Shown: one piece after another, positions 21,752-30,148 of the stretch
Numbering within the stretch: the first letter of the stretch is position 1
How the letters are laid out: each line of letters starts with the position of its first letter
DNA from: a virus
IMG/VR virus record: IMGVR_UViG_3300015202_000033
Span: 1 to 33,976 of that record
Length of the DNA: 33,976 nucleotides
Reading direction: 5' to 3' (one strand)
Translations under genes and position numbers: made by a program
The notes under the pieces: generated by a model
What the model was told of the DNA's origin: nothing
The model's input: the letters and a program-made list of their open reading frames with translations, nothing else
Databases searched by the model: none

Positions 21752-22302
21752 GTAGCGGCACGGTCGACCCGTTCAGCAATCCGCAGGCGTGGGACGTCAT
21801 CACGGTCGCGGGCGTTGCATCTCCGGGGAAATGCGACGTGTCCGACTGTAAGACCGCTTACGAGTGGGACGTAAAGAAGGGCAAGGGCGTCCGCGGCGCG
21901 ACCGTGACGTTCCTCGGCAGACCCCCCGCGAAGTTTCACATCACGTTCCAACTCTGGACCGCGGCGCACTTCGCTGCGTGGGATGCGTTTCGTCCGCTCT
22001 TCAAATACGACCCGGCCAAGAAGCAGCCGAACGCGATCGACATCTACCACCCGGCGCTCGCGGACATCGAGATCAGCAGCGTCGTTTGCGAGGGCATCGG
22101 CACGATCATTCACAAGGGCGGGCAACTCTACGAGTTGGTGATTGACTTCCTGGAATACCTGCCGCCGGTCAAGTCGATCGGCACCCCGGGCAAGTCGGTT
22201 TACACGCAGCTCGACAAGGGCCCGGGCACGCAGCCCACGAGCGCTACGGACGCCGATCAGAAGACAGCCGCCGATCTCCTCAAACAAGCGAGTGCGCCAT
22301 GA
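21748..22302 (+). CDS. tail/baseplate protein after the tape measure
   Basis: A 184-residue protein in the position where DNA-circularisation or hub-attaching proteins lie in Mu-like phages. It contains WDVITVAGVASPGKCDVSDCKTAYEWDVKKGKGVRG and FHITFQLWTAAHFAAWDAFRPL, and a C-terminal polar tail (GTQPTSATDADQKTAADLLK). A strand-rich N-terminal core is likely. No motif settles its exact role, so I name it by position. Coupled by 4-nt overlaps on both sides. Confidence 0.55.
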   Translation: MSSGTVDPFSNPQAWDVITVAGVASPGKCDVSDCKTAYEWDVKKGKGVRGATVTFLGRPPAKFHITFQLWTAAHFAAWDAFRPLFKYDPAKKQPNAIDIYHPALADIEISSVVCEGIGTIIHKGGQLYELVIDFLEYLPPVKSIGTPGKSVYTQLDKGPGTQPTSATDADQKTAADLLKQASAP

Positions 22303-22967
22303 CCGGCCACTACGTAAGTTTCGAGAATAACCGCATTACGGAATGCAAGCTTGAACTGCCCATCTATGGCGCGTGGGTTGCCGATGTCGCCTTCGCTACG
22401 GACGCAGCCGTCCCGGCGAGCGGCACTCTCACCGTCAACGATCTCGCCCTGAAGGGGTCGGTGCTGCCCGTGGGCACGTCCTTCGCTGGCGCACTTCGCG
22501 CAAGGATCGTGGGCGGCGGAGCAGGATGGGGCAAGGTCATCCCCGGGCAGGCGTATGCCAACCCCGCTGGCATCAGTCTCTCGCTCATTCTGGGCGATGT
22601 CGCGCGAGCGGTGGGAGAGACCGTGAACGTGGCCTCCAACGTCCAGGTCGGTCTCGCCTATATCCGCGAGTCCGCCCCCGCCTCGCGCGTCCTACGCCAG
22701 CTTGCGGGAGGGTCATGGTGGGTGGACGCGGCAGGCGTCACGCAAGTGGGGCCGCGTACGAATACCAGTCCGATCATATCCTTGTTCCAAGTTATCACGT
22801 ATGATGGCGCGACGCGCATGGCGGATGTGGCCACCGAGGTACTTGCCGACTGGACTCCAGGGCGAACGTTCTCGGCGCCCGTCCTCGGCGCGACGCTGAC
22901 CATCGCGGCCGTTTACCACCGCATCGGCAACGACGGCGTAGGCCGTATCCAGGTGCTTACCTCATGA
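22299..22967 (+). CDS. baseplate hub-like protein
   Basis: A 222-residue beta-rich protein between the tape measure block and the spike. VLRQLAGGSWWVDAAGVTQVGPRT and LADWTPGRTFSAPVLGATLTIAAVYHRIGNDGVGRIQVL are consistent with the hub fold that anchors the spike (gpP/gp44 position in Mu). It is shorter than Mu gp44, so perhaps only part of the hub. Identity rests on position and the WW..D..G pattern. Confidence 0.55.
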   Translation: MTGHYVSFENNRITECKLELPIYGAWVADVAFATDAAVPASGTLTVNDLALKGSVLPVGTSFAGALRARIVGGGAGWGKVIPGQAYANPAGISLSLILGDVARAVGETVNVASNVQVGLAYIRESAPASRVLRQLAGGSWWVDAAGVTQVGPRTNTSPIISLFQVITYDGATRMADVATEVLADWTPGRTFSAPVLGATLTIAAVYHRIGNDGVGRIQVLTS

Positions 22968-23461
22968 CGGCCCTCGCCTCGCCCAATCCTCTCGACCGCG
23001 TGCTCTCGGCGCTCCGCGCCCTGGTGCGCGCGGAGTTCCCGCGCCTCACGTTTCTGGGTGTTTACGAGTACTCGGTACAGGCCAACGGAAACGGGAACCT
23101 CGACGCCTTGCCCACGGACACCACGCTGTCGCTCCCCGGCATCCAGGCGATTCCGATCCGGCTCCCGCTGGGTGCCGCAAAGCCGGCGGTCGGATCGTCG
23201 GTGCTCGTCGGGTTCGTGAACGGGGACCCGACCCGGCCCTACGTCGCGGGCACCGTCCCGACGTGCCTCACCGCCTCGGTGGACGCATCCGTGGAACTCG
23301 ACCTGGGCAAGAGCGCCGCCTACGTGAACATCGCCGGGGCCACGTCGCCCATCCCCGGCCCCACGATCCCCGGGGCCGCGGCGCGCATGGGTGACCTGGT
23401 GCAGGCGGGGCCCTTCGCTGGCACCATCGTCAGCGGCTCCGCGAAAGTGCAGGTCGGCTGA
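22964..23461 (+). CDS. baseplate spike protein (Mu gp45 / gpV-like)
   Basis: A 165-residue protein. The segment IQAIPIRLPLGAAKPAVGSSVLVGFVNGDPTRPYVAGTVP is the OB-fold of gpV/gp45-type spikes (the PxxGSxVLVGFxxGDPxxPYVxG motif). A short beta-rich C-terminus follows. The spike sits below the hub and touches the host membrane first. It has no long C-terminal needle, so the tip may be made by the neighbouring 89-residue protein. Confidence 0.75.
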   Translation: MTALASPNPLDRVLSALRALVRAEFPRLTFLGVYEYSVQANGNGNLDALPTDTTLSLPGIQAIPIRLPLGAAKPAVGSSVLVGFVNGDPTRPYVAGTVPTCLTASVDASVELDLGKSAAYVNIAGATSPIPGPTIPGAAARMGDLVQAGPFAGTIVSGSAKVQVG

Positions 23462-23730
23462 TGGCCATGATCGCAGGCGACGCGGCGAGCGGCACGGGCC
23501 TCGCGGGCGTCATCTACACCAAACTCTCCGCGCGCAGCTGGTTCCGTCAGACCGTTGAAGGCCAGGGGCTCTGCAACGACATCGCCGCCGCTGTGGTGTC
23601 CTACGTCACCGCCAACGCCGTGGTTGCCGTCTCGGTCGCCACTCTGACGGGCCTCGCCACGGGCGTGACGGCAGGCGCCGCGGCCGTGCCAGTCACAGGC
23701 ACGGGCGCAGGAACAGGGACCATCTCATGA
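23461..23730 (+). CDS. small hypothetical baseplate-region protein
   Basis: An 89-residue protein whose ATG overlaps the spike gene stop (TGATG) and whose stop overlaps the wedge gene start. It reads GLAGVIYTKLSARSWFRQTVEGQGLCNDIAAAVVSYVTANAVVAVSVATLTG with an Ala/Thr/Gly-rich end. The tight coupling on both sides points to a virion or assembly part linked to spike and wedge; the function is unknown. Confidence 0.6.
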   Translation: MAMIAGDAASGTGLAGVIYTKLSARSWFRQTVEGQGLCNDIAAAVVSYVTANAVVAVSVATLTGLATGVTAGAAAVPVTGTGAGTGTIS

Positions 23731-24128
23731 GCACCGCGAGCATCTATGACTACGGGCACGACCTGTCATGCGTGTTTGACCTCGACGCGGGCATGGCGGA
23801 GGTCGACGGCCGCACCGCGCTAGCGCAGGCCCTGGCCCGCCGGCTCATCACGCCTCGGGGCGGTCTCATCGACGATGGAAACTACGGCTTCGACGTGCGG
23901 CAGTTTATCAACGACGACGCCAGCACATCCGACCTCGCGCGCATCGCCTCGAGCATCGACAGCGAGCTGTCCAAGGATGAGCGAGTCGTGACCAGCACCA
24001 GCACCATCGCGCTGCTCCTCGGGGTGGCAACGGTGTCTTCCGCCATCGTGGACGGCGTGGGTCCGTTTCAGTTCGTGCTGGCGATCACCAACGTGACCAC
24101 GGCGATCCTGACGACGGTGCAATCGTGA
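23727..24128 (+). CDS. baseplate wedge protein (gp25 / Mu gp46-like)
   Basis: A 133-residue protein. ALAQALARRLITPRGGLIDDGNYGFDVRQFINDD is the gp25/gpW signature (LlTprG....~~YGfd), in which the baseplate wedge protein triggers sheath assembly. It is coupled by ATGA to the previous gene and by GTGA to the fused J/I gene, as in other contractile phages. Confidence 0.85.
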   Translation: MSTASIYDYGHDLSCVFDLDAGMAEVDGRTALAQALARRLITPRGGLIDDGNYGFDVRQFINDDASTSDLARIASSIDSELSKDERVVTSTSTIALLLGVATVSSAIVDGVGPFQFVLAITNVTTAILTTVQS

Positions 24129-26668
24129 CCATCAACATCTCGACCCTGTTTACCCCGGCGACGCAGCCACAGTGGCTCGCCCAAATCCTCGCGAACGCGC
24201 AGCTCCTCGGACTCAACGCCACGGGATGGCAGTCGGGCGGCGTTGCCCGGACCATCCTCTCGATTCTGAGCAACGTCTTGGCTGTCAGCGACGGGGTGAT
24301 CTCGACGATGGGCCAGGGCGGATTCCTCGACTCCGCATCCACGGTCACGGCCGATCCGTCCCTGCCGCCCTACACGACCGGGACCGCCTGGACTGCGGGC
24401 TGGCTCGACCTGCTGGCGCAGGGCGTCTACAACGTTCAGCGGCAGCCAGCGACGTTCGCCACCGGCCCAATCACGATCACCTGCGGCCCAGGGGTCACCC
24501 CCGCCACGCTCGCGCCCTTCACGTTCCACGTCGCGAACCCGACGCCGAACGGCCCGACCTACGTCAACACGACGGCGATCACCCTGGCCCCGAACACGCC
24601 GACGACCGGCACCTTCCAGGCCGACCTGGCCGGGCCCTCGGGCAACGCCGGTCCGGGCGTCATCTCGCAGACCGTCACCTCGATCCTCGGGGTGAGCGTC
24701 AGCAACCCCGGCTCCCTCCTCGGGCTCTCGGCCCAGGGCAACGCCGCCGTCGTGAGCCTGTGCCGGGCAAAGCTCCAGTCGCTCAGCGTCAACGGCCCCG
24801 TCGGCGCCTACGACTACTTCGCGCGCCAGGCGGGCGCGCTGCTCGCCGCGCAGCCCCCGCCCGTCGCCCTCTCCTCGCCGGTGACGCGCACGTTCGTCCT
24901 GGTGACGCCCACGCTCGGCTACGTCGACCTGTACGTGGCCAATGCCGCGGGCGTCGTGCCCGGCGTCAGCGCGCTGGGCATCGCCAGCGTTTACAACGCC
25001 GTGGCCATCGGCGTGACGACCTCGGGGCCCCATGGCCTCGTCACCGGGAACTTCGTCACGATCACCGGCGTCGGTGGCGTCCCTGGCGCCAACGGGACGT
25101 TTCAGGTGAACGTCGTCAACGCCACGATCTTCACCCTGGTGGGCACCACCTTCGCGGGCGCCTACACCGGCGGCGGGCTCGTCGACGGCGGCGACCTCGG
25201 GCAAGTCGACGCCATCATTCAGGCGAACGCGGTGCCCGACGCCATCACGGCGCGCACGCACAGCGCCACGACGGCGAACGTCAACGTGGTCCTCAACGTA
25301 TGGGTGCCCGCCGCGCAGGCGCCCGCGGCCCAGTCGGCGGTGACCAACGCGCTGGCCACGTACTTCGCCAGCGTGCCCATCGGCGGCAGCACCGACCCGG
25401 GGGGCGGCTACACGAACGCCCTGCTCTATGACTCGGTGCTCGGCGCCGTGTTCGGCGCGGTCCAGGCCTCCGGCGCGCCGCTCGCGGTCAAGCAGGCCAC
25501 GATGACGCTGAACAGCTCCGCACCCGGCGTCGTGGCGAACATCACCCTCCTCTCGACCGATGTGCCGGTGCTCTTCCCGGCTCCCACGGTCGTGGTCCAC
25601 GGGGTCTTACGCATGGCACGCCAAGGACTCCGCGACCTTATCAAGACCATCTCCCCCACGTGGCTCCAGACGGGCGTGGCGGAGAAGCTCCTCTACACGC
25701 TCGGTCTCGACGGAGACGCCCTGCTCGAGAAGCTGAACCAAGGGATGCGCGCGCACATCCCCGGCCAGGGCGACCCCTCCGCGCTGCCACTCCTCGGGAG
25801 TGACCGGCTCCTCACCCAGGGGTTCAACGAGTCGGCCGCGTCGTTCGGCGCGCGCCTGTCGATGGCGTTCGATGACTGGAGCCACGCGGGCAACGCCCGG
25901 AGCGTGCTTCGCCAGGTGCTCGCCTACGTCTCGCCCCCGCAGCCGAACGCACGCTACGTCTCGCAGTCGTCGGTCTGGGACGAGTACCTCCCCGGCGACA
26001 ACACGGCCGCGACGGCGCCGAGGCACTACCTCGCGAACAACTGGAACTGGGACAAGACCACCCGGCCGATGCCGGCGCAGAGCTTCTGGCGACGGTGGCT
26101 CATCCTGTACTCGACCGCCAGCACGAGCGCCGCCCCCCTCGCGGTCACCGGCGCCTCGAACTCGGCGGTCATCACCATCACCACCGGCGCCCCCCACGGG
26201 CTCGTCACCGGCAACGCGGTGGTCATCGCGGGCGTGCTCGGCAACACCGCGGCGAACGGCACCTACGCCGTCACGGCGGCAACGCCCACGACCTTCACGC
26301 TCCTGTGGGGACCGGCGGGGAACGGCGCGTACACCAGCGGCGGCACGGTGACGCAGACGGTGTTTGCCCCGGCGCCGGCGTTCGGCACGGCGGGGGTGAA
26401 GTTCGGTGACCCGACGCTGAGCATTGGGTTTGCGGCGCCGGCCGCGGAGTTTGCGGCGATGCGCCAGATTGCCCGCCTGTGGAAATCCGCGAGCACGTAC
26501 CTGGTCGCGATCATCGTCTCGTTTGACGACTCGCTTTTCAACTCCACCCTCGCCGGCGGCAGCGCGGGCTTGCCTGATGGGCAGTGGGGGCTGTGGGGCA
26601 AAGAGGTCGCGGGCGTGCGTGTGCCGTCGCGCTCGCCCAACGCTCGTTACCTGGATGGGACTCTCTAA
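24125..26668 (+). CDS. fused baseplate J - tail protein I with two inserted beta-modules
   Basis: An 847-residue protein from GTG 24125. Residues about 1-495 are baseplate J-like (Mu gp47): FTPATQPQWLAQILANAQLLGL, GGVARTILSILSNVLAVSDG, and a C-terminal part rich in VLNVWVPAAQAP. Residues about 497-847 look like tail protein I, with DRLLTQGFNESAASFGARLS, AFDDWSHAGNARSVLRQVLAYVSP and a WRRWLILY segment. The junction lies at Met 497 (25613), where a separate I gene would start, and no stop separates them. Beta-modules (PHGLVTG...GAYTGGG and PHGLVTG...NGAYTSGG) are inserted at about 290-356 and 670-742. The wedge forms the baseplate rim and carries fibres. Confidence 0.75.
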   Translation: MTINISTLFTPATQPQWLAQILANAQLLGLNATGWQSGGVARTILSILSNVLAVSDGVISTMGQGGFLDSASTVTADPSLPPYTTGTAWTAGWLDLLAQGVYNVQRQPATFATGPITITCGPGVTPATLAPFTFHVANPTPNGPTYVNTTAITLAPNTPTTGTFQADLAGPSGNAGPGVISQTVTSILGVSVSNPGSLLGLSAQGNAAVVSLCRAKLQSLSVNGPVGAYDYFARQAGALLAAQPPPVALSSPVTRTFVLVTPTLGYVDLYVANAAGVVPGVSALGIASVYNAVAIGVTTSGPHGLVTGNFVTITGVGGVPGANGTFQVNVVNATIFTLVGTTFAGAYTGGGLVDGGDLGQVDAIIQANAVPDAITARTHSATTANVNVVLNVWVPAAQAPAAQSAVTNALATYFASVPIGGSTDPGGGYTNALLYDSVLGAVFGAVQASGAPLAVKQATMTLNSSAPGVVANITLLSTDVPVLFPAPTVVVHGVLRMARQGLRDLIKTISPTWLQTGVAEKLLYTLGLDGDALLEKLNQGMRAHIPGQGDPSALPLLGSDRLLTQGFNESAASFGARLSMAFDDWSHAGNARSVLRQVLAYVSPPQPNARYVSQSSVWDEYLPGDNTAATAPRHYLANNWNWDKTTRPMPAQSFWRRWLILYSTASTSAAPLAVTGASNSAVITITTGAPHGLVTGNAVVIAGVLGNTAANGTYAVTAATPTTFTLLWGPAGNGAYTSGGTVTQTVFAPAPAFGTAGVKFGDPTLSIGFAAPAAEFAAMRQIARLWKSASTYLVAIIVSFDDSLFNSTLAGGSAGLPDGQWGLWGKEVAGVRVPSRSPNARYLDGTL

Positions 26669-27798
26669 TGTCGAGCATTTATACAGGCACCCCGGCGCTC
26701 GCGCGACTGAGCGGGAAGGCGGCCATCGTCGGGGCCTCGAACGCGACGCCCATCTCCATCACGACCGCCGCGGCGCACGGGTTTCAGAGCGGTGACTATG
26801 TGAGCGTGCTGGGCGTGCTCGGCAACACCGCCGCCAACAGCGCGCAGAACACGCCGTGGCAGATCGGCGTCCTCTCGACGAACACGTTTCTCCTGCTCAA
26901 CTCCTTCGGCAACGGCGCGTACACCTCGGGCGGCACGGCCTACGACGTGTCGTTCAGCCCGGCCTTCACCATTCCGGGCGACGGGGACGCGTTCAACGCG
27001 GCTTCGTTCAACGTGGCCATCCAGGCGCTCGGTGACCGCACCGCGCAGCTCGCACAGGTGGTGACGCCGCGCATCAACGTGGCCGGCGCCACGACGGGCG
27101 GGCAGCTCATCGCGCAGTACTCGGGCGGCTCGAGCGACGACACGTGGGCCACCTGGTCGACGGGCACGCCGGGGAGCGCGGGCTGGCAAACAGCGGCGAG
27201 CGGAGACCAGATTGCACTCAGTTCGTTCAACATCCGCTGCAACACAGGCGACCTTTTCGATTGCCGGTTCAGCCTCGGGGAGGTGAGCGCGGCGACCAAC
27301 CCCCTGCCCCTGGCCATCGGGGGGCAGTTCAGCGGGAGCGGCGCCGGGTTCACGCAGGGCGTCAGCGCCAAACGGGTCGGCGTGGGACTGACCATGCCCG
27401 TCGAACTCAGCGGAAGTTTCACGGCGCAGTCGGGCGGCGGCGGGCTCGCGGCCAGCGTGGGGACGTTCTCGAGCGGCAGCCTCACCATCACCGGCCTGTC
27501 GGGCATGACCGCGGGCATGGTGGGCGCCTCGCTCACGCTGCGCGGGTGCGCGGCGCCGGGCAACAACGGCACCTTCCCCATCACGTTCTACAACAGCCCG
27601 AGCAGCGTCACCGTCTACAACTCGGGGGGCACGGCGAGCGACACGAATAGCGGCGCCATCTCGGCCATCGTCGACAACCAGACGATGCAGTTCGTGCTTC
27701 AGGTGTTCGGCACCGTGGGCGCGCAGCCGACCTACACGATGCGGGGGCACCGCCTGTTCCTCGTCAACCACTACCGGCCCAACGCCCTGTTCTTCTGA
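26668..27798 (+). CDS. tail fibre or baseplate-attached protein with beta-modules
   Basis: A 376-residue protein whose ATG overlaps the previous stop (TAATG). Residues about 18-95 carry the beta-module (GASNATPISITTAAAHGFQSG, LGNTAANS, GNGAYTSGGTA); residues about 262-335 hold a related one (GTFSSGSLTITGLSGMTAGM, GNNGTFPITFYNSPSSVTVY). The middle has a jelly-roll-like strand pattern (SGDQIALSSFNIRCNTGDLF). The C-terminus ends MRGHRLFLVNHYRPNALFF. Location after baseplate genes and beta composition suggest a fibre or receptor-binding protein. Confidence 0.6.
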   Translation: MSSIYTGTPALARLSGKAAIVGASNATPISITTAAAHGFQSGDYVSVLGVLGNTAANSAQNTPWQIGVLSTNTFLLLNSFGNGAYTSGGTAYDVSFSPAFTIPGDGDAFNAASFNVAIQALGDRTAQLAQVVTPRINVAGATTGGQLIAQYSGGSSDDTWATWSTGTPGSAGWQTAASGDQIALSSFNIRCNTGDLFDCRFSLGEVSAATNPLPLAIGGQFSGSGAGFTQGVSAKRVGVGLTMPVELSGSFTAQSGGGGLAASVGTFSSGSLTITGLSGMTAGMVGASLTLRGCAAPGNNGTFPITFYNSPSSVTVYNSGGTASDTNSGAISAIVDNQTMQFVLQVFGTVGAQPTYTMRGHRLFLVNHYRPNALFF

Positions 27799-27807
27799 GG
27801 TGATGCG

Positions 27808-29376
27808 ATGAGCTGGCTTGACTCCATCTTCACGGCCGCCAACGGCAACGCGGTGCAGCTTCAAAGCGTCGCTGTCGCGGCCACGCCGCCGACGCTGAAC
27901 CAGGTGCTCGCGTTCAACGGGACGCTGTGGACGCCCTCGACCCCGGCGGCGGGTGGCTCGAACGCGACGCAGCTCCAAGGCGTCGCCCTCTCGGCCACGA
28001 CGCCCCTGGTCAACCAGGTGATCGCCTACAACGGCTCGAGCTGGGTACCCACGAACCCGAGCGGCTCGAACGCGACGCAGCTCCAGGGGTTCGCCATCGC
28101 GGTGACCACGCCGACGACGGGGCAGTTCCTGGGCTGGAACGGAACCCAGTGGGTCTCTTCCCCCTCGGGCTCCACCTCGCTCAATGGCATGAACTACCCG
28201 ACGAGCACCGGCGTCACCGTCGGGTCGATCGCTTACGTCAGCGCGGCCAACACGGCCGCCTATCTGGCCGCGGGGGCGGTGGGCACGATTCTGCAGGGCA
28301 ACGGCGTCACCGCCGCGCCCACGTGGTCGACCAGCCTGACGGTCGGCAGCGGTAACGTGAGCCTCGCGGGGGTCAACTGCATCGCCGCGGGCGCCACGTT
28401 CCTGACGATTGGGACGCTCAGCTACACCAGCCAGATCGGGTTTTCGGTCGCTGCCACCGGGACGTACCAGTTCACGCACAACAACCTTACGTCGCTCACG
28501 ATCGCCCGCGCCACCAACGATGTGAGCTTCACGGTGGATGCCGCGGCCACCTCGGTCACCTACACGCAGGCGTCGACGGCGGGCTTGGCCGTGGGGACCA
28601 CGATCCGCGCCCAGTCCGGCACGGGCGGGACCGGCGTGGGGGGCATCCTGCGCCTGGGCGGCGGGCTCGGCGCCGGGGCGGGGAACGCGGGCACCTGTCA
28701 GATCGACGGGCTCGCGCTGACGGCGGGCGCCATCGCGCTGACCAGCACGGTGCACACCCTCACCCCCGCGGAGTCGCTGTTCTCGGCCATTCGGTTTACG
28801 GGCACGTTGACGGGCGACACCGCCGTCTCCACGCAGTTCGGCCAGGGCGCCCCGTTCTACTGGGTGCTGAACGCCACGTCGGGGGCGTTCGCGCTGACGT
28901 TCGGCGGGGTCACCGGCACCCGTGTCTACCTTCCGCCGGGGACCTGGACGCTGGTGATCGGGGATGACACCGGTTCGTTTTTCACCACCAACAGCCGCGT
29001 GTTTGAAATCGTGCTCTCGAACAACACCACCGCCGCGCTCGGCACCAGCGGCGGCGCGCTCTGCAAGCTCCCCCCGAACGCGGTCCTCACGGTCGCCAAT
29101 GTTCGCACCACCACGGCGCTCGTCGGCGGGACCACCACGATCTCCCTCGGCATCGCCGCGAGCGGCATCACCATCCTGAAGGCCCTCGCGCCGCCGGCCG
29201 TGGCGGCCCTGCCGCTCGGAGTGAACACCGGGGACCTCGGCACCGACATGCTCAGCACGAGCGGTTTTCAGGCTTACTACGCGGCGGCGGCGACCATCTA
29301 CGGCACCCAGGTCCAGAGCGGCGCCGCCTGCACCGCGGGCGTCATCGAGATCTACCTCGCGGGGTACGTGCCATGA
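27808..29376 (+). CDS. tail fibre protein with N-terminal repeats
   Basis: A 522-residue protein. The N-terminal 116 residues hold three copies of a 35-residue unit (NAVQLQSVAVAATPPTLNQV ... NGTLWTPS; NATQLQGVALSATTPLVNQV ... NGSSWVPT; NATQLQGFAIAVTTPTTGQF ... NGTQWVSS). The rest is beta- and glycine-rich (GTGGTGVGGILRLGGGLGAG, TVHTLTPAESLFSAIRFTG), as in trimeric fibre shafts and heads. Likely host recognition. There is no chaperone domain visible at the C-terminus. Coupled by ATGA to the following lectin-like gene. Confidence 0.75.
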   Translation: MSWLDSIFTAANGNAVQLQSVAVAATPPTLNQVLAFNGTLWTPSTPAAGGSNATQLQGVALSATTPLVNQVIAYNGSSWVPTNPSGSNATQLQGFAIAVTTPTTGQFLGWNGTQWVSSPSGSTSLNGMNYPTSTGVTVGSIAYVSAANTAAYLAAGAVGTILQGNGVTAAPTWSTSLTVGSGNVSLAGVNCIAAGATFLTIGTLSYTSQIGFSVAATGTYQFTHNNLTSLTIARATNDVSFTVDAAATSVTYTQASTAGLAVGTTIRAQSGTGGTGVGGILRLGGGLGAGAGNAGTCQIDGLALTAGAIALTSTVHTLTPAESLFSAIRFTGTLTGDTAVSTQFGQGAPFYWVLNATSGAFALTFGGVTGTRVYLPPGTWTLVIGDDTGSFFTTNSRVFEIVLSNNTTAALGTSGGALCKLPPNAVLTVANVRTTTALVGGTTTISLGIAASGITILKALAPPAVAALPLGVNTGDLGTDMLSTSGFQAYYAAAATIYGTQVQSGAACTAGVIEIYLAGYVP

Positions 29377-30137
29377 CCGCGCTCAGCGTGATTGCGCGGA
29401 GGCGCTCGGGAGGCGGGGCGCCGCCGGCCTTCGACCCAACGACCGTCGCCGGGCTTACCTACTGGGGCAAGAACGTCGTCACGCAGTCGGGCGGCACGGC
29501 AAGCGCGTGGCTCGACCAAAGCGGCCTGGCGCACGACTTCAACCAGGCCACCGTGGGCAACCAGCCGGCGGTCGAGGCCGCGGCGGGCGCGGGCATCAAC
29601 GCCCTGCAAGACCTCAAGTTCAACGGCACGACCTCGAAGATGGCCGGCTCGACCACCTCGAGCCTCATCAGCACGACGGCGTACACGGTCATCTACGTCG
29701 TGCAGCCGACGGCCATCGTCAACAGCTACACCGGCACCAACGCCTTCACGGGCGACGGATGCCTCGGGGACAATGGCGGGTACTGGCAGCTCGGCTTCGC
29801 GACCAACAGCGGCGGGCAGGCGTACGTCTGGCAGTTTGATAGCGCCAACCGGCTGGTCACGGTCCCCGTGGCGGCGGGGTCCAGCTACCTGCTCACGGTG
29901 CAGCTCAGCGCCGGCACGCTCTCGCTGCAGAGCGCGAGCCACACGGCCGCGACCCTGGCCGGCTGCGGGGCGATTGCCTCGCTCGCGAGCACGGCGGTGG
30001 TTGGGCAGAACTACAACGCCACCACGTTCGGCTCGTTCCGGATCGCGGAGGCGATGGTGTGGAACGTCGCCATCAGCGGGGCCAACATCGCGTCGGCGCA
30101 AGCGGCGCTGATTTACAAATACAACATCACGACCTGA
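29373..30137 (+). CDS. LamG/concanavalin-like lectin-fold tail protein
   Basis: A 254-residue protein. FDPTTVAGLTYWGKNVVTQS, AWLDQSGLAHDFNQATVGNQP, LKFNGTTSKMAG and the C-terminal EAMVWNVAISGANIASAQAALIYKYN make up the LamG-like (concanavalin A-like) lectin pattern, in which a W.D.SG turn and a final helix of the xxLxxYL type are typical. In phages such domains bind host surface glycans, so this is a receptor-binding candidate next to the fibre. Coupled to the fibre gene by a 4-nt overlap. Confidence 0.7.
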   Translation: MTALSVIARRRSGGGAPPAFDPTTVAGLTYWGKNVVTQSGGTASAWLDQSGLAHDFNQATVGNQPAVEAAAGAGINALQDLKFNGTTSKMAGSTTSSLISTTAYTVIYVVQPTAIVNSYTGTNAFTGDGCLGDNGGYWQLGFATNSGGQAYVWQFDSANRLVTVPVAAGSSYLLTVQLSAGTLSLQSASHTAATLAGCGAIASLASTAVVGQNYNATTFGSFRIAEAMVWNVAISGANIASAQAALIYKYNITT

Positions 30138-30148
30138 GACGTACCCCC

